Assembly (NCBI GenBank): GCA_038134285.1
Contig: JAYPUW010000007.1
Coordinates: forward strand, 45,673-109,672
Direction of reading: 5' to 3'
DNA: 64,000 bases
Source: UBA3478 sp038134285
Lineage (GTDB): Bacteria > Bacteroidota > Bacteroidia > Flavobacteriales > Flavobacteriaceae
Below the pieces are notes generated by a model, which made no database searches, was not told the origin of the DNA, and was given only the letters and a program-made list of their open reading frames with translations. Below are positions 17,371-25,910 of the stretch, in pieces. Position 1 is the stretch's first letter. Each line of letters opens with the position of its first letter. The position numbers were made by a program, and so were the translations under genes.

Positions 17371-17769
17371 ATGGTAACAGATCCAATCGCAGATTATTTG
17401 ACCCGCATTCGTAATGCAAACAGTGCAGGGCACCGTGTGGTCGAAATTCCGGCTTCAAATTTGAAAAAAGAGATCACAAAGATTCTCTTTGATCAAGGTT
17501 ATATTTTGAGCTATAAGTTTGAAGAAAACGACGCTCAAGGGAGCATTAAAATTGCGTTAAAGTACGATAAGGCGACTAAAGAACCTGTGATTAGAAAGAT
17601 CCAGCGCGTAAGTAAGCCTGGTTTGAGAAAATACGCGGATTCAGATGATCTTCCTCGCGTTTTAAATGGATTGGGAATTGCGGTGGTTTCAACTTCTCAT
17701 GGAGTAATGACCTCTAAACAAGCCCGTGAACAAAAAGTAGGTGGCGAAGTACTTTGCTACGTATACTAA
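17371..17769 (+). CDS. rpsH: 30S ribosomal protein S8
   Basis: A 132-residue S8, a central 16S rRNA-binding protein. It begins MVTDPIADYLTRIRNA and ends with STSHGVMTSKQAREQKVGGE, the RNA-binding signature. In E. coli S8 represses the spc operon; no clear equivalent target hairpin is visible near rplE here. Confidence 0.97.
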   Translation: MVTDPIADYLTRIRNANSAGHRVVEIPASNLKKEITKILFDQGYILSYKFEENDAQGSIKIALKYDKATKEPVIRKIQRVSKPGLRKYADSDDLPRVLNGLGIAVVSTSHGVMTSKQAREQKVGGEVLCYVY

Positions 17770-17782
17770 GAAACGAATAGTT

Positions 17783-18325
17783 ATGTCTAGAATAGGAAAC
17801 AATCCCGTTAGAATACCTGAAGGTGTTACTGTTGACATTCACGGTCAAGAAATCACCGTCAAGGGAAAACTTGGAGAACTCAAGCAAACTTTCGACGCAG
17901 TAGAGGTTAAGGTAGAAGATTCGAACGTTTATGTTACGCGTCCTTCTGACTCCAAAGAGCACAAAGCGAAACACGGTCTTTATCGTTCGCTAGTGAAAAA
18001 TATGATTAAAGGTGTTTCTGAGGGTTGGACCAAAGAACTTGAATTTGTTGGGGTAGGATACAGAGCGAGCAATCAAGGTCAAACCCTTGATCTAGCTGTA
18101 GGATTCTCTCACAACATCATTTTTGAGATCGCTCCAGAAGTAAAAGTTGAGACTGTTTCAGAAAAAGGTAAGAATCCTATTGTAAAATTGACCTCACATG
18201 ATCGTCAATTGGTAGGACAGGTTGCGGCTAAAATCCGTGCCTTTAGAAAGCCTGAGCCTTACAAAGGAAAAGGAATCAAGTTTGTTGGAGAACAAATTAG
18301 AAGAAAAGCTGGGAAGTCAGCATAA
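17783..18325 (+). CDS. rplF: 50S ribosomal protein L6
   Basis: A 180-residue L6 near the factor-binding site of the large subunit. Two similar domains are present; the signatures FVGVGYRA and the PEPYKGKGIKF end are clear. The frame is open upstream into rpsH, but ATG at 17783 gives the standard MSRIGNNPVRIPEGV start. Confidence 0.97.
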   Translation: MSRIGNNPVRIPEGVTVDIHGQEITVKGKLGELKQTFDAVEVKVEDSNVYVTRPSDSKEHKAKHGLYRSLVKNMIKGVSEGWTKELEFVGVGYRASNQGQTLDLAVGFSHNIIFEIAPEVKVETVSEKGKNPIVKLTSHDRQLVGQVAAKIRAFRKPEPYKGKGIKFVGEQIRRKAGKSA

Positions 18326-18337
18326 TATCATTGCGCT

Positions 18338-18691
18338 ATGGCATTAAGTAAACTAGAAAGAAGACTTCGAATTAAGAAGAGAATCCGCAAGGTCTCTTTC
18401 GGTACTGCTGAAAGACCACGTTTGGCAGTTTTTAGAAGTAACAAAGAAATTTACGCCCAAATTATCAACGACACTGATGGAGTAACCCTGGTTGCTGCCT
18501 CGTCTAGAGATAAAGGGGTTTCAGTTGACGGAAACAAAATCCACCAGGCTGCTGCAGTTGGTAAAGCACTTGCTGAAAAGGCTGTCGCTAAAGGTATTTC
18601 TGAAGTCGCCTTCGATCGTGGAGGAAACTTGTACCACGGAAGAGTAAAATCACTAGCGGAAAGCGCTAGAGAAGGTGGGTTAAAATTCTAA
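18338..18691 (+). CDS. rplR: 50S ribosomal protein L18
   Basis: A 117-residue L18 that binds 5S rRNA with L5. RPRLAVFRSNKEIYAQII and the FDRGGNLYHGRVKSLAESAR end are characteristic. Normal length, between rplF and rpsE. Confidence 0.97.
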   Translation: MALSKLERRLRIKKRIRKVSFGTAERPRLAVFRSNKEIYAQIINDTDGVTLVAASSRDKGVSVDGNKIHQAAAVGKALAEKAVAKGISEVAFDRGGNLYHGRVKSLAESAREGGLKF

Positions 18692-18699
18692 TAAGAGCT

Positions 18700-19224
18700 A
18701 TGTATCAAAACTATAAAAACGTAGAGACTGTAAAGCCAGGTGGTTTAGAATTGAAAGACCGTCTCGTGGGCGTTCAGCGTGTTACCAAAGTAACCAAAGG
18801 GGGAAGAGCATTTGGATTTTCTGCAATTGTTGTTGTGGGTGATGAAAATGGTGTTGTTGGTCACGGTTTAGGTAAGTCTAAAGAAGTTGCATCGGCTATT
18901 TCTAAGGCCATTGAAGACGCAAAGAAAAACTTAGTACGTATTCCATTAGACAAAGGAACGCTTCCTCATGAGCAGAAAGGGAAGTACGGTGGAGCGCGTG
19001 TATTCATTAAACCTGCTTCTCATGGTACCGGGGTAATCGCCGGTGGAGCTGTTCGTGCAGTACTTGAAGCGGTTGGTGTACACGACGTATTGTCTAAGTC
19101 ACAAGGATCTTCAAACCCACATAACGTGGTGAAGGCAACCTTCGATGCCCTTTTGCAATTACGCAGTGCAAAGGTGATCGCTAGACAAAGAGGAGTAAGT
19201 CTTGATAAGGTATTTAAAGGATAA
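18700..19224 (+). CDS. rpsE: 30S ribosomal protein S5
   Basis: A 174-residue S5 that supports decoding fidelity. The double-stranded RNA-binding-like part contains RVTKVTKGGRAFGFSAIVVV and DENGVVGHGLGKSKEVASAI; the C-terminal domain has PASHGTGVIAGGAVRAVLEA. rpmD follows 11 bases after the stop. Confidence 0.98.
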   Translation: MYQNYKNVETVKPGGLELKDRLVGVQRVTKVTKGGRAFGFSAIVVVGDENGVVGHGLGKSKEVASAISKAIEDAKKNLVRIPLDKGTLPHEQKGKYGGARVFIKPASHGTGVIAGGAVRAVLEAVGVHDVLSKSQGSSNPHNVVKATFDALLQLRSAKVIARQRGVSLDKVFKG

Positions 19225-19235
19225 AGTTGTCCGTT

Positions 19236-19418
19236 ATGGAAAAAATAAAAGTTACTCAGGTAAAAAGCAGCATTAAGCGCCCTCAGAATCAAAAGCGTAC
19301 TCTTGAGGCTTTGGGTCTTAAAAAGATTGGTCATTCTGTTGAGCATGACAGCACTGCTTCTGTACTTGGAATGGTAAAAGTTGTTGATCACTTAGTCTCT
19401 GTTAAAGAGCTTAAATAA
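19236..19418 (+). CDS. rpmD: 50S ribosomal protein L30
   Basis: A 60-residue L30. The motif VKSSIKRPQNQKRTLEALGL and the GMVKVVDHLVSV end are typical. ATG at 19236 is used; an in-frame TTG three codons upstream is not needed. rplO begins 6 bases downstream. Confidence 0.96.
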   Translation: MEKIKVTQVKSSIKRPQNQKRTLEALGLKKIGHSVEHDSTASVLGMVKVVDHLVSVKELK

Positions 19419-19424
19419 GAGCAT

Positions 19425-19871
19425 ATGAATTTAAATAGTCTAAAACCTGCAGAGGGTTCAGTTCATAGAGAAGGAAAGCGATTAGGTCGCGGTGAAGGTT
19501 CTGGTAAAGGAGGAACTGCGGCTCGTGGGCATAAAGGGGCTAAGTCTCGTTCTGGTTATTCTAAAAAGATCGGTTTTGAAGGAGGTCAGATGCCACTTCA
19601 ACGTCGAGTTCCAAAATTTGGATTCAAGAATATCAATCGTGTAGCCTATCAAGGAGTTGGTTTATCTAAGCTTCAAGAGCTAGCGGACGCGGGTATTGAT
19701 GAGATCTCATTCGTGACCTTAGTAGAGAACCGTATTGTAAGTAAAAACGACAAGGTGAAGATCCTCGCAAATGGATCTCTTAAATCAAAAGTGTCTGTAA
19801 CCGTTCACAAATTCACTGGCGCTGCCCAGGCGGCAATTGAGGCTGCAGGTGGTTCAGCGACAATACTTTAA
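19425..19871 (+). CDS. rplO: 50S ribosomal protein L15
   Basis: A 148-residue L15, a late assembly organiser. The glycine-rich region RLGRGEGSGKGGTAARGHKG and GFEGGQMPLQRRVPKFGF are diagnostic. It precedes secY by 13 bases, as in most spc operons. Confidence 0.97.
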   Translation: MNLNSLKPAEGSVHREGKRLGRGEGSGKGGTAARGHKGAKSRSGYSKKIGFEGGQMPLQRRVPKFGFKNINRVAYQGVGLSKLQELADAGIDEISFVTLVENRIVSKNDKVKILANGSLKSKVSVTVHKFTGAAQAAIEAAGGSATIL

Positions 19872-19884
19872 ATCACTTAGTTGC

Positions 19885-21228
19885 ATGAAGAAATTTATAG
19901 AAACACTAATAAATATATGGAAGATCCATGAGTTGCGCGAGCGCGTATTGCTTACTCTAGGTCTTTTGTTAGTGTATCGTTTCGGAGCTCAAGTGGTATT
20001 GCCTGGTATTGATACAGAACAACTTTCTCAGTTGAACCAGAATACAGAACAAGGAATCTTGGGTATTCTTAATGCCTTTACCGGAGGTGCATTTGCAAAC
20101 GCATCGATTTTTGCACTAGGGATCATGCCTTATATCTCTGCTTCTATTGTAGTGCAGTTGATGGGAATTGCCATTCCTTATTTACAAAAATTAGATAAAG
20201 AAGGGGAAAGTGGACGTAAGACGAAGACACAGATCACGCGTTGGTTAACTATTGTGATTTGTATCGTTCAGGCTCCTGCTTATTTATTTGGATTAAGCGC
20301 GCTAGGAGTTCCTGATTCTGCCTTTGTTTTAGGAAAGGGTCTTGACTTCATGATTCCAGCTGTTGTCATCCTTTTAACAGGAACCATCTTTGCAATGTGG
20401 CTGGGAGAGCGTATTACGGATAAAGGAATTGGTAATGGTATCTCTTTATTGATTATGATTGGAATCATCGCCACATTACCTCAATCTTTTGTGCAAGAAT
20501 TTATCTCAAGAACCTCTACTAATAATGGTGGCTTGATGATCGTTCTCTTAGAAGTAGTTCTATGGTTCTTGGTGATCCTTGCCTCAGTGCTTATTGTTAT
20601 GGCGGTTCGACAAGTTCCAGTTCAATACGCAAGACGTTCTGCTTCAGGGACTGTAGACAGCTCTGCTATGGGAGCCCGTCAATACATTCCATTGAAAGTC
20701 AACGCATCTGGAGTTATGCCTATCATTTTTGCTCAGGCAATCATGTTTGCACCGGCATTAATTGGCAGATCTTTTAATAGCACTGCTGCTGGTCAGTGGT
20801 TAGAGGTAAATTTCCAAGATATTTTCGGATTGGCCTACAACGTATTGTTCGCCTTCTTAATCGTATTGTTTACATTCTTGTATACTGCGATTACAATTCC
20901 GACATCGAAAATGGCAGATGATTTAAAACGAAGCGGTGGTTTTGTTCCCGGAATACGTCCTGGAGCAGAAACAGGCGATTTTTTAGATCGTATCATGTCA
21001 TTGATCACCTTCCCGGGAGCTTTGTTCTTGGCGCTACTTGCAGTTTTGCCTGCGGTTGTGGTTAAAGTTCTAGATGTTCAATCGGGTTGGGCCTTGTTCT
21101 ATGGTGGTACTTCTCTTCTTATTATGGTTGGAGTCGCAATTGATACCGTACAACAAGTAAATGCATACCTGTTGAACCGCCATTACGACGGACTTATGAA
21201 GACAGGGAAAAATAGAAAAGTGGCTTAA
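19885..21228 (+). CDS. secY: preprotein translocase subunit SecY
   Basis: A 447-residue channel protein of the Sec translocon with about ten membrane segments. It forms the plasma-membrane pore through which the lipoproteins and outer-membrane proteins of this window pass. GIMPYISASIVVQLM (segment 2) and the cytoplasmic loop PTSKMADDLKRSGGFVPGIRPG are signatures. I use ATG at 19885; a longer frame overlaps rplO but lacks a plausible start. It pairs functionally with secDF at 53489. Confidence 0.97.
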   Translation: MKKFIETLINIWKIHELRERVLLTLGLLLVYRFGAQVVLPGIDTEQLSQLNQNTEQGILGILNAFTGGAFANASIFALGIMPYISASIVVQLMGIAIPYLQKLDKEGESGRKTKTQITRWLTIVICIVQAPAYLFGLSALGVPDSAFVLGKGLDFMIPAVVILLTGTIFAMWLGERITDKGIGNGISLLIMIGIIATLPQSFVQEFISRTSTNNGGLMIVLLEVVLWFLVILASVLIVMAVRQVPVQYARRSASGTVDSSAMGARQYIPLKVNASGVMPIIFAQAIMFAPALIGRSFNSTAAGQWLEVNFQDIFGLAYNVLFAFLIVLFTFLYTAITIPTSKMADDLKRSGGFVPGIRPGAETGDFLDRIMSLITFPGALFLALLAVLPAVVVKVLDVQSGWALFYGGTSLLIMVGVAIDTVQQVNAYLLNRHYDGLMKTGKNRKVA

Positions 21229-21230
21229 TT

Positions 21231-21446
21231 ATGGCAAAGCAGGCTGCGATTGAACAAGATGGAACTATTATTGAAGCGCTCTCTAACGCGATGTTTAGAG
21301 TAGAGCTCGATAATGGCCATGTGGTTACTGCCCATATTTCAGGTAAAATGAGGATGCACTACATCAAACTTCTTCCCGGAGATAAGGTCAAGCTTGAAAT
21401 GAGCCCTTATGATTTAACGAAAGCAAGAATTACATACAGATACTAA
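21231..21446 (+). CDS. infA: translation initiation factor IF-1
   Basis: A 71-residue OB-fold factor that occupies the A site during initiation. It starts MAKQAAIEQDGTIIEAL and ends LEMSPYDLTKARITYRY, both characteristic. It lies 2 bases after secY and one base before rpmJ. Confidence 0.97.
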   Translation: MAKQAAIEQDGTIIEALSNAMFRVELDNGHVVTAHISGKMRMHYIKLLPGDKVKLEMSPYDLTKARITYRY

Positions 21447-21447
21447 T

Positions 21448-21564
21448 ATGAAAATTAGGGCATCCATTAAGAAAAGAAGCGCAGATTGTAAGATTGTGCG
21501 TCGCAAAGGTCGCTTATATGTGATCAACAAGAAGAATCCAAAATTTAAACAAAGACAAGGATAG
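21448..21564 (+). CDS. rpmJ: 50S ribosomal protein L36 (zinc-free form)
   Basis: A 38-codon gene between infA and rpsM. The product starts MKIRASIKKRSADCKIVRRK and ends NPKFKQRQG. The zinc-binding form of L36 has three cysteines and a histidine; here only C14 remains, with S11, N27 and F33 at the other positions, so this is the zinc-free form. rpsM begins 2 bases after the TAG. Confidence 0.95.
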   Translation: MKIRASIKKRSADCKIVRRKGRLYVINKKNPKFKQRQG

Positions 21565-21566
21565 TT

Positions 21567-21941
21567 ATGGCAAGAATCGCTGGGGTAGATATACCAAAAC
21601 AGAAGCGCGGTGTAATTGCACTTACCTACATTTTCGGAATCGGAAAGAGTAGAGCTAAAGAAATTCTCGATCAAGCTGGTGTCTCTGAAGACAAAAAAGT
21701 ATCTGATTGGGATGACGATGATATCAGTAAAATTCGTGAGGCCGTTTCTCAGTTCATTATTGAAGGAGAGTTGAGATCTGAGGTTCAATTGAACATCAAG
21801 CGTCTTATGGATATCGGATGTCAGCGAGGAATCCGTCACAGACTAGGTCTACCATTACGTGGACAGCGCACTAAGAACAATTCGCGTACACGTAAGGGTA
21901 AACGTAAAACAGTTGCTAACAAGAAAAAGGCGACTAAATAA
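21567..21941 (+). CDS. rpsM: 30S ribosomal protein S13
   Basis: A 124-residue S13 of the head, contacting the P-site tRNA and L5. It starts MARIAGVDIPKQKRGVIALT and has the basic block RGIRHRLGLPLRGQRTKNNS. The tail is lysine rich. First of the alpha gene set. Confidence 0.97.
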   Translation: MARIAGVDIPKQKRGVIALTYIFGIGKSRAKEILDQAGVSEDKKVSDWDDDDISKIREAVSQFIIEGELRSEVQLNIKRLMDIGCQRGIRHRLGLPLRGQRTKNNSRTRKGKRKTVANKKKATK

Positions 21942-21965
21942 TCTTTGAGTTAATAGCTAGTACGT

Positions 21966-22361
21966 ATGGCAAAAGGAACAAATACTAAAACAGTAAAAAA
22001 GAGAAAGGTTATCGTTGAATCTAACGGTGAAGCGCATATCGTTTCTTCTTTTAACAACATTATTATCTCATTAACCAACAAGAACGGAGATGTAATCTCA
22101 TGGTCTTCTGCTGGTAAGATGGGTTTTAGAGGCTCAAAGAAAAACACCCCTTATGCTGCTCAAGTAGCTGCTGAAGAGTGTGCTAAAGTCGCCCATGAAT
22201 CAGGTCTGAGAAAGGTGAAAGTCTTTGTGAAAGGACCAGGTAATGGAAGAGAATCAGCAATCCGCTCATTGCACAATGCAGGTATTGAGGTAACGGAAAT
22301 CATTGATGTTACTCCACTACCGCACAATGGATGTAGACCTCCAAAAAGAAGAAGAGTATAA
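21966..22361 (+). CDS. rpsK: 30S ribosomal protein S11
   Basis: A 131-residue S11 of the platform. The N-terminus has a basic stretch, then AHIVSSFNNIIISLTNKNG; the end PLPHNGCRPPKRRRV is diagnostic. It is followed by a 76-base spacer before rpsD that holds a possible leader structure. Confidence 0.97.
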   Translation: MAKGTNTKTVKKRKVIVESNGEAHIVSSFNNIIISLTNKNGDVISWSSAGKMGFRGSKKNTPYAAQVAAEECAKVAHESGLRKVKVFVKGPGNGRESAIRSLHNAGIEVTEIIDVTPLPHNGCRPPKRRRV

Positions 22362-22378
22362 TTTTTAATCAACCAACT

Positions 22379-22437
22379 TGGGCTATGGTTATCGAAGGAT
22401 AAGCCTTAATTCATAACCGCTCAGTTAATTTTTAGTT
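22379..22437 (+). promoter_or_regulatory. candidate S4-type leader in front of rpsD
   Basis: The 76-base rpsK-rpsD spacer can fold. GGTTAT (22387-22392) pairs with ATAACC (22413-22418), enclosing a second stem AAGG (22395-22398) with CCTT (22404-22407). GGCT (22381-22384) could also pair with AGCC (22402-22405), an alternative or pseudoknot-like contact. In E. coli and other bacteria S4 binds such a structure to repress its operon. No T run follows, so control would be translational. Inferred from position and folding only. Confidence 0.45.
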
Positions 22438-23043
22438 ATGGCAAGATACACAGGACCTTCTACTAAAATCGCACGAAAGTTTGGCGAGGCCATTTTCGGA
22501 GACGATAAATCATTCGAAAAAAAGAATTACCCTCCAGGGCAGCACGGTCAAAACCGTCGTCGTGGCAAGAAATCAGAGTACGCCATTCAGCTCATGGAAA
22601 AGCAGAAGGCGAAATATACATACGGTATCCTCGAACGTCAGTTTAGAAACTTGTTTTCTAAAGCGAATAGCAGTAAAGGAGTTACCGGTGAAGTGCTTCT
22701 CCAATTGTGTGAATCACGTCTTGATAATGTGGTTTACCGTTTCGGAATTACTTCTTCAAGACGAGCTGCAAGACAGTTGGTATCGCACAGACATATCACT
22801 GTTGACGGTGAAATCGTAAACATCCCTTCTTTTCTGGTTAAACCTGGTCAAGTGGTAGGAGTTCGCGAAAAATCAAAATCTGTACAATCGATCTCTGACG
22901 CTCTTGTATCACGCTCGGCTTCATACGATTGGTTGAACTGGAATGACGCAAAGAGGGAGGGAACATTTGTTTCTGTACCTACTCGCGATCAAATTCCTGA
23001 GGCGATTAAAGAGCAGCTTATCGTCGAATTGTATTCTAAATAA
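22438..23043 (+). CDS. rpsD: 30S ribosomal protein S4 (zinc-free form)
   Basis: A 201-residue S4, a primary 16S rRNA binder and, in many bacteria, the autogenous repressor of the alpha operon. It starts MARYTGPSTKIARKFGEAIF, with no cysteine cluster in the N-terminal domain, hence the zinc-free type. The S4 RNA-binding fold contains LDNVVYRFGITSSRRAARQL and HRHITVDG. rpoA begins 24 bases downstream. Confidence 0.98.
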   Translation: MARYTGPSTKIARKFGEAIFGDDKSFEKKNYPPGQHGQNRRRGKKSEYAIQLMEKQKAKYTYGILERQFRNLFSKANSSKGVTGEVLLQLCESRLDNVVYRFGITSSRRAARQLVSHRHITVDGEIVNIPSFLVKPGQVVGVREKSKSVQSISDALVSRSASYDWLNWNDAKREGTFVSVPTRDQIPEAIKEQLIVELYSK

Positions 23044-23067
23044 TTACACCCTTCAATAATTATTTCT

Positions 23068-24060
23068 ATGGCGTTACTAAATTTTCAAAAACCTGATAAA
23101 GTAATAATGATTGAATCTACCGATTTTGACGGTAAATTCGAATTTCGTCCTTTAGAACCGGGTTATGGCCTTACAGTTGGTAATGCGCTTCGTCGCGTAC
23201 TACTTTCATCTCTTGAGGGCTTTGCAATTACTTCAATTCGTATTGAGGGTGTAGATCACGAGTTTTCTTTAATACCTGGTGTTGTAGAAGACGTTACTGA
23301 GATCATCTTAAATCTTAAACAAGTTCGATTTAAGCGTCAAATTGAAGACGTAGAGAACGAAACCGTTTCGATTTCATTAAATAATGCAGATCAAATCACC
23401 GCTGGTGATTTTCAAAAGTTCATCTCTGGTTTCCAAGTATTGAATCCTGATCTAGTGATCTTTAATCTTGATAAGAAAGTATCTCTCAACTTCCAGTTAT
23501 TTATTGAGAAAGGTAGAGGATATGTTGCTGCAGATGAAAACAAGAAAGCGAATGCTCCAATGGGTACTATCGCTATCGATTCAGTTTTCACGCCCATCAA
23601 AAATGTTAAGTACAGCATTGAGAACTTTAGAGTTGAGCAAAAGACTGACTTTGAGAAGTTAGTTTTTGAAATCAATACTGATGGTTCAATCGCACCTAAA
23701 GATGCGTTGACTGAAGCAGCGAAGATCTTAATTCACCACTTCATGCTGTTCTCTGATGAGCGTATCACGCTTGAAGCAGAAGAGCTTGAGCGTACTGAAA
23801 CTTATGACGAAGAGTCTCTTCACATGCGTCAATTATTGAAGACTAAACTCGTAGATATGGATCTTTCTGTTCGTGCATTGAATTGCCTTAAAGCAGCAGA
23901 GGTTGACACCCTAGGAGATTTGGTTTCATTCAATAAGAATGACCTTATGAAGTTTAGAAACTTTGGCAAGAAGTCGCTTACTGAACTAGAAGAGCTAGTA
24001 AAAACTAAGGGACTGGAGTTCGGTATGGACTTAGCCAAGTATAAATTAGACAGAGACTAA
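23068..24060 (+). CDS. rpoA: RNA polymerase alpha subunit
   Basis: A 330-residue alpha subunit. The N-terminal dimerisation domain has GYGLTVGNALRRVLLSSLEG (about residues 33-52); a linker follows, then the C-terminal domain with LSVRALNCLKAAEVDTLGDL (about 265-284), which contacts DNA and activators. Normal length. rplQ begins 6 bases after the stop. Confidence 0.98.
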   Translation: MALLNFQKPDKVIMIESTDFDGKFEFRPLEPGYGLTVGNALRRVLLSSLEGFAITSIRIEGVDHEFSLIPGVVEDVTEIILNLKQVRFKRQIEDVENETVSISLNNADQITAGDFQKFISGFQVLNPDLVIFNLDKKVSLNFQLFIEKGRGYVAADENKKANAPMGTIAIDSVFTPIKNVKYSIENFRVEQKTDFEKLVFEINTDGSIAPKDALTEAAKILIHHFMLFSDERITLEAEELERTETYDEESLHMRQLLKTKLVDMDLSVRALNCLKAAEVDTLGDLVSFNKNDLMKFRNFGKKSLTELEELVKTKGLEFGMDLAKYKLDRD

Positions 24061-24066
24061 GAGATT

Positions 24067-24702
24067 ATGAGACACGGAAAGAAAATAAATCACTTGAGCC
24101 GCACGACTTCTCACAGAAGCGCGATGCTTGCCAATATGGCGTGTTCTTTGATTGAGCATAAACGCATTCAAACAACTACTGCAAAAGCAAAAGCGTTAAA
24201 GCGCTTTGTTGAACCTATCATTACAAAGGCAAAAGCAGAGAATAACGATAATGTTGAGCGCAATACGCACAATAGACGTATTGTTTTCAGTTACCTAAGA
24301 AACAAAGAAGCAGTTTCACAACTTTTTGCTGAGGTTGCTGAAAAGGTTGCTGATCGCCCAGGTGGATACACGCGTATTATTAAGTTAGGTAATCGTTTAG
24401 GGGATAATGCTGAAATGGCACTTATCGAGCTTGTAGATTTTAATGAAACCTATGATGCTGGGGTGAAAAAGAAATCTTCGCGCAGAAGAAAGAAAGCTGC
24501 TGATACACCAGCTCAACCTGCAGCTTTCAAGGTAGAAGCTACGGTAGAAGAGGCGGCTCCGGCCATAGAAGTTGCTGAAGAGGTTGTTGCTCCTGACGCC
24601 CATGAGGCCCCGGAAGCAGAGGTAGCCGCTAAAGAGACCGCAGCTCCTGAAGAGCCTACTGCAGAGGGAGATGAGGATACGAAAAAAGACGCAGCAGAGT
24701 AA
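24067..24702 (+). CDS. rplQ: 50S ribosomal protein L17 with acidic C-terminal extension
   Basis: A 211-residue L17. The core (about residues 1-130) is standard: MRHGKKINHLSRTTSHRSAM and RPGGYTRIIKLGNRLGDNAEMA. After a basic patch KKKSSRRRKK (about 137-146) comes a tail of some 65 residues made mainly of alanine, glutamate and proline, absent from the E. coli protein (127 residues). The tail is likely disordered. L17 in Bacteroidota is often longer than in E. coli, but the role of the tail is unknown to me. Last gene of the superoperon, followed by a terminator. Confidence 0.96.
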   Translation: MRHGKKINHLSRTTSHRSAMLANMACSLIEHKRIQTTTAKAKALKRFVEPIITKAKAENNDNVERNTHNRRIVFSYLRNKEAVSQLFAEVAEKVADRPGGYTRIIKLGNRLGDNAEMALIELVDFNETYDAGVKKKSSRRRKKAADTPAQPAAFKVEATVEEAAPAIEVAEEVVAPDAHEAPEAEVAAKETAAPEEPTAEGDEDTKKDAAE

Positions 24703-24735
24703 ATGACGATGTTGATTACTTTCGAATAGAACCTT

Positions 24736-24765
24736 AAGGATACTCCAAAAGAGTATCCTTTTTTT
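24736..24765 (+). terminator. terminator of the ribosomal superoperon
   Basis: AAGGATACTC (24736-24745) pairs perfectly with GAGTATCCTT (24751-24760) around CAAAA and is followed by a T run to 24765. It ends the rpsL-rplQ transcript 34 bases after the rplQ stop. Confidence 0.9.
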
Positions 24766-24790
24766 ATGTTTTTTTGCCTAAACGTTTTAC

Positions 24791-25897
24791 ATGAAATATC
24801 AGAAAAGAAAAAAAGCTCTTTTAATGCTCGAGGACGGTACCATTTTTTATGGTAAATCTGTTGCAAACAAAGAGCATACTGCTTTCGGTGAAATTTGTTT
24901 TAACACGGGTATGACGGGATATCAAGAGATATTCACCGACCCTAGTTATTTCGGTCAGATAATGGTTTTGACCAATGCCCATATCGGAAACTATGGCGCT
25001 GCTCTTGATGAGGTTGAATCAGACAGTGTAAAAATTGCAGGTCTGGTGTGTAAGAACTTCAGTTATACCTATTCACGTCCTCATGCGAATGAAAGTTTAG
25101 AAACGTTTTTAGAACGGAATAATACTTTCGCAATTTCTGACGTTGATACCAGAGCCTTGGTAAGTCATATTCGTGAGCACGGTGCTCAAAATGCTGTTAT
25201 ATCTACACGTGTAGATGAGATTGAGGCCTTGAAAAATGAATTAAAGGTTGTACCATCTATGGCAGGACTAGAACTTTCTTCAAAGGTTTCTACAACGGAG
25301 CCCTATTCCTTTGGCGACCCAGATGCACTTTATAAAATTGCGGTTTTAGATATAGGAGTTAAAAAGAATATCCTGCGCTGTCTAGCAGAGCGGGGGGCTT
25401 TTTTGAAGGTTTTCCCATACAACACCCCCTTTAGCGAGATGAAAGCTTGGAACCCTGACGGATATTTTCTTTCAAATGGTCCTGGGGACCCTGAGCCATT
25501 GGTAGAAGCCATTGAAACAACCAAAGAGATCCTAGCCTCTGGAAAGCCTTTATTTGGTATTTGCCTTGGCCACCAAGTTTTGGCGTTAGCAAACGGGGTA
25601 TCAACCTTTAAGATGCACAATGGACACAGAGGGATTAACCACCCTGTATTTAACCTCATTTCAAAACGCGGAGAAATCACCTCTCAGAATCACGGATTTG
25701 CGGTTTCAAAAGAAGAAGTGCTTGCGCATGCTGAGCTTGAGATTACTCATGAACATCTCAACGACCACACTGTTGCTGGTATCCGCTTAAAGGATAAGCC
25801 AGCATTCTCTGTTCAGTATCACCCTGAGGCGAGTCCTGGACCTCATGATTCACGATACTTATTTGACGAATTCATAACCTCTCTGGCTGAGGCGTAA
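24791..25897 (+). CDS. carA: carbamoyl-phosphate synthase small subunit
   Basis: A 368-residue glutaminase subunit that supplies ammonia for carbamoyl phosphate in pyrimidine and arginine synthesis. The N-terminal CPSase domain has FGEICFNTGMTGYQEIFTDP; the class I glutamine amidotransferase domain has the nucleophile cysteine in GICLGHQVLALA (near residue 258) and the catalytic histidine and glutamate in QYHPEASPGPHD. The large subunit gene carB is not in the window. It sits just after the rplQ terminator and 40 bases before eno. Confidence 0.97.
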   Translation: MKYQKRKKALLMLEDGTIFYGKSVANKEHTAFGEICFNTGMTGYQEIFTDPSYFGQIMVLTNAHIGNYGAALDEVESDSVKIAGLVCKNFSYTYSRPHANESLETFLERNNTFAISDVDTRALVSHIREHGAQNAVISTRVDEIEALKNELKVVPSMAGLELSSKVSTTEPYSFGDPDALYKIAVLDIGVKKNILRCLAERGAFLKVFPYNTPFSEMKAWNPDGYFLSNGPGDPEPLVEAIETTKEILASGKPLFGICLGHQVLALANGVSTFKMHNGHRGINHPVFNLISKRGEITSQNHGFAVSKEEVLAHAELEITHEHLNDHTVAGIRLKDKPAFSVQYHPEASPGPHDSRYLFDEFITSLAEA

Positions 25898-25910
25898 CAA
25901 AAAAGCCCAG

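Noticed and set aside
19020..19391. 123-codon minus-strand frame across rpsE and rpmD
   Set aside because: Antisense to two certain ribosomal protein genes; no promoter and no motif.
21414..21839. 141-codon minus-strand frame over infA, rpmJ and rpsM
   Set aside because: Antisense to three certain genes; the real gene at 21448-21564 is rpmJ on the plus strand.
24513..24866. 117-codon minus-strand frame over the rplQ tail and carA start
   Set aside because: It is the antisense of the repetitive alanine/glutamate tail, which naturally gives a serine/alanine-rich open frame, and it crosses a terminator.
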